Source: Pogostemon cablin (lineage: Eukaryota > Streptophyta > Magnoliopsida > Lamiales > Lamiaceae). Taken from it: a stretch of 64,000 nt of DNA. The stretch is taken from positions 24,779,405 through 24,843,404 of the forward strand of contig CM042975.1 of assembly GCA_023678885.1 (NCBI GenBank), in the 5' to 3' direction. The notes beneath the pieces are model-generated. The model did not search any database. It was not told the DNA's origin and saw nothing but the letters and a program-made list of their open reading frames with translations. Positions 1 to 10,130 of the stretch are shown here, one piece after another (the stretch's first letter is position 1; each line of letters starts with the position of its first letter). Both the position numbers and the translations under genes were made by a program.

Positions 1-1464
1 CTATTTTAGTTGGATTGATTCGTGTTGGATTTGAGATTTCTTATTGTTTTGTTTTAGGATGTTTAATTTCGTACTTTTCTTTCAATTAAGGATTGAGATG
101 ATTTTGATGTGTATTGATCATGGATGGGGTGATTTTTCTTTGTGTCTTTTCTTTTAGTTTTGTCTTTGTGTTGTCTTTGGTTGATTTGTGTTTGTGTGTA
201 GTTGTTTTTATTATTTGTGTTTAGGTTTTGATTTGGTGGTTTGTTTGGGAAGTTATGAGTCGTTTTGAATATGAGTGATGATGCATTATGGTGATAAGTG
301 ATGTCGAATCATGATTAAGGAACTCTACACTTTCGAATTGTGATATGTTTTATTTAACTAATTCAATTAAAAGATGAATATGTTGTAATAAGTCCTTTTA
401 GGTCGAGCATAAACTTGTGCGAATTTGAGCCTCGACCATGTATACATGGTATATCTTTTCATGAGTGGATCGGTTGAGTTTTGATAAACTAAATACTTGC
501 TCAAAGACTTTAGGAATGAATCCGATTAGTGGAGATTGATGAAATGATCTAAGGCCATCCTTGTCATGTATAGCCATTGCCAAATATTTCCTTACCTTTA
601 AAATCATCCCTAGTCAACCACTTTGAGCCTATAAGCCTATTTATTGTGAAGATAGCACATTACAAGCTTTAATTACCCACATGAGCCTAAGATATATACC
701 TTTTGTGTGAGTAATAAAGAAGATGATGGCTAGAAAGGTGTGATGAGATAACAAAAGAGAAAGAGGAAATGGTAAATAAGTAAGAAAAAGGATGAAAAGA
801 GCACAAGAAAGAATGAACATGCAACTTCAAAATAAGAAAATGAGCAAAGCAACAATAATATGCTCAAGTACTTAAGAATCAAAGAAAAGAAGCATGAATC
901 TATAAGAAGCTCAAGATATCTAAGGAAGTGATGATTAGTGCTTGTGATCAATAAAGAAAAGAAAGGAAGAAAAAGAATGTGAAGGGATGGAAGAAAATAA
1001 CTACCTCTTCGATTACTTACACTCGTTTAGTCACTTTTACCTATATTCTTACTACCCTACCAAAGAGTCTATCATTACATCCTTAATTAAAGACCTTTTT
1101 AATCATTGATTAAAATTTTGGTGGTTTGTGAATAGAGTCTACGAGCAAGTGTATGGTGATTCGAACCAATTGATTGAGGAGTGTTGATTTACCTTATTTA
1201 AAGAGTGTCGAGTGACATTGATAAACTTATGTGAGGTTTGGACTAAAAGGGACTATATTGCTCTTTATTCTCTTTTGATTGAACTTGTTAATTTCTCATA
1301 TCATAAATATAATGTTGTAGGATAGCTTAGCATAATTTGTAATTCTTGTTGCTAATGATGTGTTATTACTTGTGTTCGTTTAGTCTTTTTACTAGGTGAA
1401 AACTTCCCCCTCGGTTTATCATTTTCATTGTTCGGGGACGAACAATACTTTAAGTTTGGGGGTG
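1..1464 (+). mobile_element. 3' internal region of a Ty3/gypsy-type LTR element (5' part outside window)
   Basis: This stretch has no credible coding frame and ends in a purine-rich tract (AAGTTTGGGGGTG, 1452-1464) directly before a TG that opens a long LTR. A GGGGACGAACAATACTTTAAG block just before the tract is typical of the 3' untranslated part of plant gypsy elements of Athila/Tat type (family knowledge). The minus-strand frames at 398-607 and 730-951 are low-complexity and look like chance. The element's gag-pol must lie upstream of this window, so its age and completeness cannot be judged here. Confidence 0.6.
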
Positions 1465-3126
1465 TGATTGTCGTTTTTTCACCTAGATTTTAGTGCCTTT
1501 TTGTGTGTATTTTTCGTATTGTATTATCCGTATTTTCGTGTATTTTGGTGGTGTTATGTGTTTTTATGGGAATGTGCGAGAATGATCTTAAACATATGTA
1601 TAACAGGTGAACATGGAGTAAAAATGGAGACGGGAGATCAAACAAGGAAGAAGGAGCAAAGGTGCAAGAACATGACTGGCCGTGCTGGCAACACGACCCG
1701 TGTTGCAGCACACGGCCCGTGTACCAGACACGGGCCTGTCCAGAATGGCCATGCGGCGACATCTATTTATCCAACACGACCATCACTTGGCCGTGTTGCG
1801 GAGCTCGACTTGTGTTGCAGCACACGGCCCGTGTACCAGACACGGGCCTGTAAGCGGCGGCCGTGCGGCGACATCTATACATCCAACACAGCCACCCTTT
1901 GGCCGTGCGACGCAGAATGACTCGTGTGCCATTTACCCTGACACGACACGACTCGTGCGACACAGCACGACTCGTGTCGGCACCAGAATAGAATATTTTT
2001 CTAATTCTTCTAGAAGATCTCCAGGGGGTATAAATACTAATCCATTCAACATTTTGAGAGGAGATCCGATTTTCCACCTTTCCCACACACCTCACACACC
2101 TTTCCTTTGATTTTACACCATATTCTTCATCCCATTCATCCTTTTTTAGATCTACATCATTTCTCCATAATTTCTACCATCCAAATCAAGTGAAGAAGCA
2201 AGGAAGTTTGGGTGATCACCAAAGGAAGAAGGGAGATTCAATTGGATCCATTTCCAAGGGAGTTTTCATTACAATTTTGTGTTAATCCTTTAGTTTACCA
2301 TGATTTGTAAGAATTCTAATGTCTATGTTATGGATCTTATAAAGATTGTAGGCTAATCTCCCTTGTGAGATTAGCAACATGAAGGTTGTTGGTTAATTTG
2401 TGGATCTATGTAATTAAATTCATATGTTGATGGGGATATTTGATTTTCTATCATTGGTGCTTACATATCTTGAGATCTATGATGTTTTGTGTGTTTGATT
2501 GTTCTAATTATATGATTAGATTGAGAAATCAATTATGTGCTTAGGATAGTCAAGTGAATCATTTCATCAAACACCTCATGTGCATTATAAATTGTAAAGT
2601 GATTGAGAAGTCCTTTATTATTTAGAACCCTTTGATAGAACATGTTATTAGTTAGATTGAGAAGTCAATTAATTATATGAAGGGATTCTTTAATTGAACT
2701 TAGTACCTAGTTGGAATAGTTTAATTGAGAACCAACCTTTGAGCTATTTTGAGATTGTGCAAATGATCTACATCCTATTCATTTCGAGAGGAAGTTTAGG
2801 TGGTATATGTGTTGGCCCTTAGTCTTAACCCTTGATACATATGAGTTTAATGCATGAGTCCATGAGTTACCACTTCATTAGTGTTGTTAATCTCACTTCT
2901 ACTCAATTTGGAAAACTACTCATTCATCATTTTATCTTGTCATTTGATAATTGCTTGTCTACTTTCATTAGTTTTCATTTAATTACTTGTATAATCAACC
3001 ATCCATCTATGATTCGTTTCTATAAAATCGTGATAAACGTGATCTCGCTTAAGTGCTAGCATCGACCTCCCTGTGGTTCGATAAATTCTTGAATTGGTCA
3101 ACCCGACTATAAGTTATGGCTAATCA
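1465..3126 (+). repeat. LTR (3' copy) of the gypsy-type element
   Basis: The 1662-bp block starts TGATTGTCG after a polypurine tract and ends GGCTAATCA, giving TG...CA termini. A diverged copy lies inverted at 44889-46437 as a solo LTR; its reverse complement begins TGATGAGTGA, shares the TTACCTAGATTTTAGTGC-like start, the GC-rich palindromic block and the AATGGCTAATCA end. Immediately after 3126 a minus-strand gypsy pol begins mid-RNase H, so this element probably inserted into that older one; the other side of the insertion is outside the window. Confidence 0.75.
1690..1985 (+). repeat. GC-rich palindrome-like repeats inside the LTR
   Basis: Two imperfect copies of a 112-bp unit (start points 1701 and 1813) carry ACACGGCCCGTGT followed a few bases later by ACACGGGCC, which can pair with it. 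Further CACGAC/GTCGTG-type words continue to about 1985. The block is strikingly GC-rich against AT-rich surroundings, so chance open frames on both strands (1468-2110, 1490-2095) run through it. Related blocks occur at 46020-46230 and 55975-56062. Confidence 0.75.
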
Positions 3127-3671
3127 ACCAGCCTGACAAGCTTTTCAACAATAGCCGAAATTGAAATCAATTTCATAAAGAGTTTTAAGAATCTCAAACC
3201 CAACCACTTGTGATTGCATGGAGATTAACAGAATGTGTCTTTTATTGAGGGCATCTGCAACTTTATTCAATCGTCCAGATGTATGCTTTAGAACAAAAGA
3301 AAAAGTTTAAAGAAATTCTACCCATTTTGCATGACGAGAGCTAAGCTTATGTTGAGTGCCCAAATACTTCAATGCTTCATTATCAGAATGAATAACAAAT
3401 TCTTTGGGTATCAAGTAATGACTCTAATGTGTTAAAGCTCGAATGATAACATAGAACTCCTTATCATAAGTTGAATATTTCCTCTTTGCATCATTCAACT
3501 TTTCACTGAAAAAGGCAATAGTTTTCCCTCTTGGCTCAAGACAGCTCCAATTCCCACATTAGATGCATCACAATCAATTTCAAACACCTTATCAAAATCT
3601 GGGAGTGCTAGAACAGGTGCTGTGATCATCTTCTTTTTCACACGATCAAAACTTTCTTGTGCCTCTTTAGT

Positions 3672-4421
3672 TTATTTAAACACTCCACCCTTCATATAAT
3701 CAGTAATAAGTGCCACAAGAGTGCTAAAATTTTTAATAAATCTTCTGTAGAAAGAAACCATAACATGAAAACTTCTTACGTCATGAATGGAATTAGGAAT
3801 GGGCCAACTTTCTATAGCTTCGACCTTGCTAAGATCCACCATAATTCCCTCACTGGAAACAACATAACCCAAGAATATTAGGCTATCAGTAAAGAAATGG
3901 CACTTCTTCAAATTAGCAAAAAGGCAATTTTCCCACAATATTAGGAAAACGCTTCTTAGATGATCCACATGCTCCTGCAATGAATTACTGTATACTAAGA
4001 TATCATCAAAGTATACAACCACAAATCTTTCCAAAAATAGAGTTAAAATATGAGTCATGAGTCATATAAAAGTGCTTGGTGCATTCGATAGTCCAAATGG
4101 CATAACAAGCCATTCATAAAGTCCCCTTCCAGTTTTGAATGTTGTTTTCCCTTCATCACCTTCCCTCATTGTTATTTGGTGATACCCACTTCTCAAATCA
4201 ATTTTGGAGAAAATTTTTGCACCGTGAAGTTGATCAAGTAGATCATCCAACCTCGGAATCGGAAAACGATACTTGATGGTAATTTTATTGATAGCTCTGC
4301 TATCAACACACATACACCAAGAACCATCCTTCTTTGGAACCAACAGAGCCGGGACGGCGCACGGGCTCTTACTTTCTTGAATCAACCCCTTGCTTAACAA
4401 TTCCTCTACCTGCCTTTGCAA
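3672..4421 (-). pseudogene. Ty3/gypsy reverse transcriptase remnant
   Basis: Two minus-strand frames (4421-4062, then 4058-3672) together give a reverse transcriptase core. Visible motifs are VPKKDGSW, KIDLRSGYHQI, a LYEWLVMPFGLSNAPSTF block and the catalytic YFDDILVYS box, then FLGYVVSSEGI of the connection region. The YFDD form and the MPFGLSNAP block are typical of Ty3/gypsy rather than copia. A frame break separates the two halves just before the catalytic box, and decayed RNase H sequence follows down to about 3140. Copies DNA from element RNA in functional relatives; this one is dead. Confidence 0.8.
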
Positions 4422-5265
4422 TTCAGCTGTTGCATAGGATTCATCCTATATGCTGGCTTGTTTGGTAACACGGCTCCAGGAACTAGATCAACATGGTGTG
4501 AAATATTCCTCATTGGTGGCAAACCATTAAGATTATCATCTGGTACCACATCCTCAAATTCTTCTAACAATGATTCTAGAAGATTATAAGATTGAACCGA
4601 CCAATTGCTGCTATCATGCTTCCCCAGGAGAGCATAAATCTCACCTTCTTCAAGCATGGCTTGTTCGAGTTCAGGGCCTGTAATAATAGAAATCACGATG
4701 CGAACCCCGTTCTTGATAAAAGAATATCTATTCTTATATCCGTCATGCGAAACCCTTCGATCGTATTGCTATGTTCTTCCAAGCAGCAAATGACATGCAT
4801 CCATGGGTGCAATGTCACACCAAATTTTATCTTTGTAGTTATATTTCCAATGGAAAAAGAAACAAAACATTTCTCCGATACCTTCACTCCGCTCTTCTTT
4901 TGGAACCATTGGATTTTGTATGGATGAGGACGATTTTCAGTTTTCAACTTCAGTTTTGCTACCATTTCTTCCGGCATTATATTTGTACAACTTCCGCTAT
5001 CAATGATACTGTTGCATACTTTTCCATGACTAGTACACCTAGTCTGAAAAATATTATCTCGCAACCAAGATTCATCATTCCCATGGATCACATTGAGGCT
5101 TTTTCGAATAACCAGTGCCTCTCCTTCATCAACATATTCAGTGACTTCATCAATATTCTCTGCGTTTACACTCTTTTCGGCATCATCTTCTTCGATTTCT
5201 TCTTCAAGAATTGTCACCACTCTTTGTTTGGATATTCTGAAGCAATATGCCCATAACCTTGACAT
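4406..5265 (-). pseudogene. Ty3/gypsy protease and gag/pol linker remnant
   Basis: Minus-strand frames 5265-4693 and 4696-4406 contain an aspartic protease signature, SIIDSGSCTNIMPEEM, with the DSG catalytic triplet intact, followed by an acidic linker leading to the RT (LVPGAVLPNKPAYRM, typical of plant gypsy RT entry). Just upstream, near 5240-5270, the sequence encodes a decayed zinc knuckle: KCQGYGHIASEYPN is visible in a different frame, with the first and last cysteines of CX2CX4HX4C lost. Frame changes show this is a pseudogene. Confidence 0.7.
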
Positions 5266-5562
5266 TTGAAACTCTTTCTATTTGACGATCACTGCTTCGT
5301 ACTAGTTTCTCCTTTGTACTCCCCTTTCAGAGTTGTTGTTTCCTTGGATATGTATTTGTTGAAATTAGGAACCACATTCCCTTGGTTAGAAGAACTTGCC
5401 TTAGTAGTAATTATAAATGCACGCCTAGCATTTTTGTTGTTCAATGGTGGCTGCAAGTTTTCTCACGTCATTGAAACTCCAATATGGTTGCAATCTAATT
5501 GTATCAGCAATATCTCTCTTCAATCCCCCCATGAACCGTGCAAGAGTTTGTTCCTCTGGCTC

Positions 5563-6203
5563 TCATATATCACACTTTAGCGTCAAGTACTCAAACTCTT
5601 TGATATAATCATCCACTGACAAATTGTATTGCTTAAAATTATAGAACTTTGAGTAATTTTCTTGCCTATAATTTTTCGGAAGAAATCTCATCGTCAAATC
5701 CCGCTTCATTTTTACCCATGTTTGGATAGGCCTTCTTCCTTGTCGAATCCTTTCCCTTTTGAGATTTTCCCACCATAAGGATGCATAACCTTTCAGTTTG
5801 ATTGCAATTAATTTCACTTTTCTTTCCTTTGCATAATCCTTAAACTTAAAAATTTTATCTACGGTATATAACCAGTCAAGAAAATATCACCTTGTATCTT
5901 TTCATGAAATTCTGGAATTTCGACTCTTGCATCGGCCTCATGTGTCCTAGGTTGCCTTCTTTGCCCTTGGATATTGAAATTTTCATCGTCTGATTCTTTC
6001 TCTTCAGCAAATGGATTTTGATACTCCTCATCATCATGCGTCGGTTGCTGATTCGTCCTTGGTTGGTTCATAATTTGTTGTTGCAGTTGTCCTTGTAGAA
6101 GATCAACCATTCTTCTTAATTCATCCAACTCGATGTCACGTAAATCTCTTTGACGAGTGGTAGGGTTATTAACATCAGGAGCGTTCCTTCTATTGCCATC
6201 CAT
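5563..6203 (-). pseudogene. Ty3/gypsy gag remnant
   Basis: The minus-strand ATG at 6203-6201 opens MDGNRRNAPDV, a Gln/Asn-rich N-terminal stretch with LRRMVDLLQGQLQQQ, an acidic EEKESDDENF segment and EFHEKIQGD. After a break at about 5859-5817 the retrotrans_gag-like part continues: KLKGYASLWWENL, WVKMKRDLTMRFLP and YNFKQYNLSVDDYIKEFEYL, which matches the W...W...F..Y pattern of plant gypsy capsid proteins. It lies 13 bp downstream of the primer-binding site, as expected for gag. Confidence 0.7.
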
Positions 6204-6215
6204 TTCGAACCTGAA

Positions 6216-6228
6216 GCTCTAGATACCA
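6216..6228 (-). other. Primer-binding site (tRNA-iMet type) and LTR edge
   Basis: On the minus strand this reads TGGTATCTAGAGC, which is the initiator-methionine tRNA complement TGGTATCAGAGC with one extra base. It sits between the gag ATG at 6203 and TGATACC at 6231, which on the minus strand is the ...GGTATCA end of the 5' LTR. The LTR therefore starts at 6231 on the plus strand and runs right for an undetermined length. Confidence 0.6.
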
Positions 6229-6949
6229 AATGATACCGATTCACAATGCAAATCAGTATGGATAGGAAATTAACCACCTCAAGGATAAGACGAACACCAC
6301 CTCAAGGATAAGAATTGAAAATCAAGTTCAATACTCAATGGAATCCACCAAGAGAAAGGAACTTGCAGACAAAGTATTCACTAAGAATTCTTTCAAAGAT
6401 AATAATATTGATCTGCTGATTCTTAGATGCAAGACACGACTATTTAAGCTAGGAACAACCCTCCAAGAATAGGAATGGATACTTGAGAATCAACAGCTAA
6501 TAATGAAACTTGACTAAACTTAATGCCATATTTAATCTAACTTGACCAACTCTTAGAATGATGCAACGTAATGATAGAAGATAATGAGCTGCTCTAACTC
6601 AATGTTTTGTCCCGCTATTATTTTACGAACGATCAGCCCGATTTGTTAGGCTCGTCTGCAAGTCTATTTGGATCAATTAAACCCTTGGGGCATGTAGCGA
6701 AAATTTAGTCTTTGATTAAAACATGTGACAAGAATGTAATACATGAAATAGGAGATGAAACATAGAATGTAATAGATTCCATTTGTCATATCACGAGTGT
6801 CGAACCACTAGACTGATTGACATAAAAAGTTTGGAATAATAGACCAATATAACATTTAGCAAAAGAAAAAAAAAATTATGATATTGAAAACTTGTGTATG
6901 AATTAATTTTGTATGTATTGGCTACGGTATATAGAAAATTTTGAATTAA

Positions 6950-7199
6950 ACGTCACATTTCAATTTTTACATATTTTTAATTTGGACGTTCCATTTAAAT
7001 TTTTACATTTTTATTTTTGGTAGATGTGACCCACAAAAATTAATTATTTCTCTCCCTATAGGCCAACACATTACACTAATACAGCTACTCATTTTATATT
7101 AAAATATTATTTCTCTGACCTTACTACATATTGAAATACTATTATATTTTAATCTCCATGCAAAAAGCAAATGAAAACTTTAAAATGGGACGGAGGGAG
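6950..7199. mobile_element. Stowaway-like MITE remnant
   Basis: The right end is GGGACGGAGGGAG followed by TA, the typical plant Stowaway terminus and target dinucleotide. The interior (TTTTTACAT and GTGACCCACAAAA words) resembles the other such elements in this window. The left terminus is degraded, so the start is approximate. Confidence 0.5.
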
Positions 7200-7479
7200 T
7201 ATCATATAAAAAATATCGGTATTAGAAAATTCATATCTTAGCATACCAAAAGTTTCGGCATAATTAAATTACATATAGGAATTTACATATCTTTTTCTTA
7301 TTGATATTTAAATATATCTTAGCAGATTATTTTGGTAAATAATGTTAATACTAGACGTTAGATGTGTCGTTTTACATAAACTTATCTAGTATATCGTTCA
7401 AAAATATCATAGAAGACAACAAAAAAATCCAAATAATCCACCATAAATCAAAATGAAATTGATAAAAACAAAATGTATA

Positions 7480-7712
7480 CTCCATCTATCTCATTTCAAT
7501 GTTTACATTATTTTTTGCACTTTGATTAAGGAATATAGTATTATAATGAATAGTGGGTTGGAAGATATAATATTTAATATTTAATAATGTGGGTCCCATG
7601 GTAATATATTAATTGTTTTGGGTAGGTCCCATATACTGAAAAGGGAAAGATAAAGATTGAAGTGAAACACCCGAATTAGAAATATGTAAAGATTGAAATG
7701 AAATGGAGATAG
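7480..7712. mobile_element. Stowaway-like MITE with TA duplications
   Basis: Starts CTCCATCTATCTCATTTCAATG and ends with the reverse complement (CATTGAAATGAAATGGAGATAG-like), flanked by TA on both sides (7478-7479 and 7713-7714). About 233 bp, non-coding. Confidence 0.7.
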
Positions 7713-8647
7713 TATAATTCACAAATTACAAACAATACTGAAAACAAGTACACTCCAAATTTAAAAACATTAGTAATACATAATAAATTTAAGAGTCTAA
7801 TCAATGCATTGGATGTACCTTAGAACCTATAAGATCTGAATCACTAAATTCTAGGTTAATTAATACACCCTCAATTCCAAATTTATCTTCACGTTTATTG
7901 TAGATACAAGTTTAATAAAAATTACTCTTTGACTTACTTTTAAGGGTGATATGATATTTTTAGGTAATAAATAAATGATAAAGAATGTTATGTGTTTTAA
8001 AAAAGTAATGGCAAATTTATAATTAAAATATGTTAAAGGAATATTAATTAATTATTTTTTTCTTTAGGCGGCTATCGCCACCTGAAATTTTACTAAAGAC
8101 ACCCGAAATTTTTTAAAATGTTATTTGAAATTACAATTTTAACGTCATATATTAAATATAAAATACTTACCCACTTAACACCTAAATTACTTTGCACACT
8201 CAATCAACCTGATCAATTTCATTTGACTTATTGATATAGAAACTCATTCCCTGGAAATCATTCTCAAATTCAAAGTAATCGTCGAGAAGATTCAAACTCT
8301 CAAATCGTAAACTATTTATTTTATAATTATTACATGTCTAACACAAACACTTTTGTAAATCGGATTCACATTGTAAATCATGTGGTTCCACTTCCAATTC
8401 TATATACCCTATATATTGGTAGAGTGTTTAAATTAAGAGAAATACAGGGTTTACAAGGGTTTATAATGTAAACCTAATTTAAAAAAAACCAAGTCATTGT
8501 CCAAACCTAATTGCTATCTATAGATTTCTATAAGTTGTATTAGGCGTCACTTGCATATTGAATGAAATCAATTACTCCATTTTTTAAAGAAAAGAACACA
8601 GACACAATTCAACTCAAAAAAGGCAATTTATTTATAAAAAAGACAAA
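7713..8647. other. AT-rich intergenic sequence, nothing recognised
   Basis: No convincing frame, RNA gene or transposon end was seen here; the sequence is AT-rich with many poly-A/T runs. Confidence 0.5.
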
Positions 8648-8907
8648 GTCTCTTATGAGACGTTACTTATTGAGACCGTTTGTAAAACATGTTAAAGTAT
8701 GTCTATTATATAGATAAAGTATGTTTAATGATTGTTAAAGTATGTTTCGTAAAAGATGATGGATGATGAATTAAAGTATGATTTTAGGATGTTATAATAC
8801 TCCGTATGATTTATTATTGACATACTTTGACTACAAATAAGTATACTTTAGTTATATGATAAGCATGCTTTAATAATGGGTCAATCCGTCTCACAAGAGA
8901 GTCTCTC
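8648..8907. mobile_element. MITE with GTCTCTTATGAGAC-type inverted ends
   Basis: The left end AGTCTCTTATGAGAC is matched on the right by GTCTCACAAGAGAGTC. The interior holds AAAGTATG/CATACTTTA repeats. A relative in the opposite orientation lies at 54788-55049. Ends are approximate and the superfamily is not assigned. Confidence 0.5.
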
Positions 8908-8921
8908 TATAAAAAATAATA

Positions 8922-9174
8922 CTCTCTCCGTCCCACAACTAGGTATACATTTTTCTATTTTGGTTTGTCCCAAAACAAAGTATACATTCCTTTTTTGATT
9001 GATGTGATCCATATAATATTATTATTATATCCCCATGGCCCCACACACTAAACTAATATAATTATCCACTGCACATTAAAATATTATTTCTCTCACAACT
9101 TCACACATTAAAATATTATACTACTTAATCTACGTGAAAAAGTAAGCGTATATCTTATTTCGAGACGAGAAGAG
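8922..9174. mobile_element. Stowaway-like MITE
   Basis: CTCTCTCCGTCCCAC at the left and GAGACGAGAAGAG at the right are flanked by TA (8920-8921, 9175-9176). The interior includes GTATACATT words shared by this MITE group. Confidence 0.6.
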
Positions 9175-10130
9175 TATATCACATGTGAAGTAAATGGAGT
9201 CCATGCCAGATTTGGTGGCAAAAGCTAAACAGCAACCGGACGAAAGAGAAAATAATACTACTGGGGATTGGATTTGCAGTATTTCTTTGGGGGTTTTAAA
9301 ACTCCAAAGACAATGGAGAGCTCCTCGCACACTGAGCATAGGGTTTGGAATTGGGTTTATATTTAAATATTAAAGAAATTGTGAAATATGAAGTGAGAGG
9401 ATTGATCCAATAAAAGATGGAGAAGAATAGGGTTGTAGTATATTTTGAATTAAAATTGTTGAATGTTATTTAATAGGGTTAAATTTATATTTTCATGTAA
9501 TTTCGGGTGCGTATAGTCGTGTGTGTCAATAGTGCCACACTTTTCCTTTTAGGAGGGTATGAAGATAAAATGTCAATAAATTTAATATTTTTTGAGAGTG
9601 TATATTAGGTGCACCCATATGTGTATAACTTTTTATTCTATTTTTTATACATGTTATTCTATTTTGTATACGTGTTTTTTAATAATTGTATACATTTTTC
9701 ACACTAAGTTTTTCATTAAAATAAAAACTAGCATTTATATGCCTATAATTTTTTATTCAATAGTGTATACATGTTTTTTAATAATTGTATATTTTTTACA
9801 CTCAATTTCTCATTAAAAAACTTATAATTAAATTGTATACATTTTTGTTTATATTTATATGTTATTTTTCACCAATATCACTCATCTACTACTGATGGAT
9901 TGGTGTGGTTACTAATGTAAAATATTACATAAACCTCTAGAGTAAAATTACAAAAATACTTTTCAGAATTAATTGAATTAAATATAAAGTATGTGTAAAA
10001 AGAGCTGGAGAAAATAGTTGAAAACTAGGGAGACATGAGTGAATGGAGTCACAGATAGCAGATGGATCATGACATTTATCACGATCAATTCTTTCGTTGT
10101 AAGTATCATTAACTTGTTACAAAGGAGTGA
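9175..10130. other. Intergenic; AT-rich duplicated block and NLR 3' flank
   Basis: Between 9593 and 9830 an AT-rich segment of about 120 bp occurs twice in tandem (shared TTTTTTAATAATTGTATA and CACTNAATTTCTCATTAAA-type words). From about 9860 to 10130 the sequence is near-identical to 50463-50811, the downstream flank of the intact NLR, but lacks about 80 bp present there at 50575-50655. No gene is seen. Confidence 0.6.

Larger units (their letters stand above)
3127..6650 (-). mobile_element. Decayed Ty3/gypsy retrotransposon, minus strand
   Basis: Read on the minus strand the order is LTR start (6231), primer-binding site, gag (6203-5563), protease (near 5000), reverse transcriptase (4421-3672) and RNase H (about 3660-3140), where it is cut by the LTR ending at 3126. 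That order (gag-PR-RT-RH) fits Ty3/gypsy. Frameshifts break every domain, so it is non-autonomous. The outer end of its LTR near 6650 is not defined; I could not find a second LTR or a target duplication. Lineage unresolved. Confidence 0.7.

Noticed and set aside
1468..2110. Overlapping open frames on both strands
   Set aside because: They fall in a GC-rich LTR repeat block where stop codons are rare; no protein motif.
4592..5256. Plus-strand frames of 111 and 161 codons
   Set aside because: Antisense shadows of the gypsy protease/linker region.
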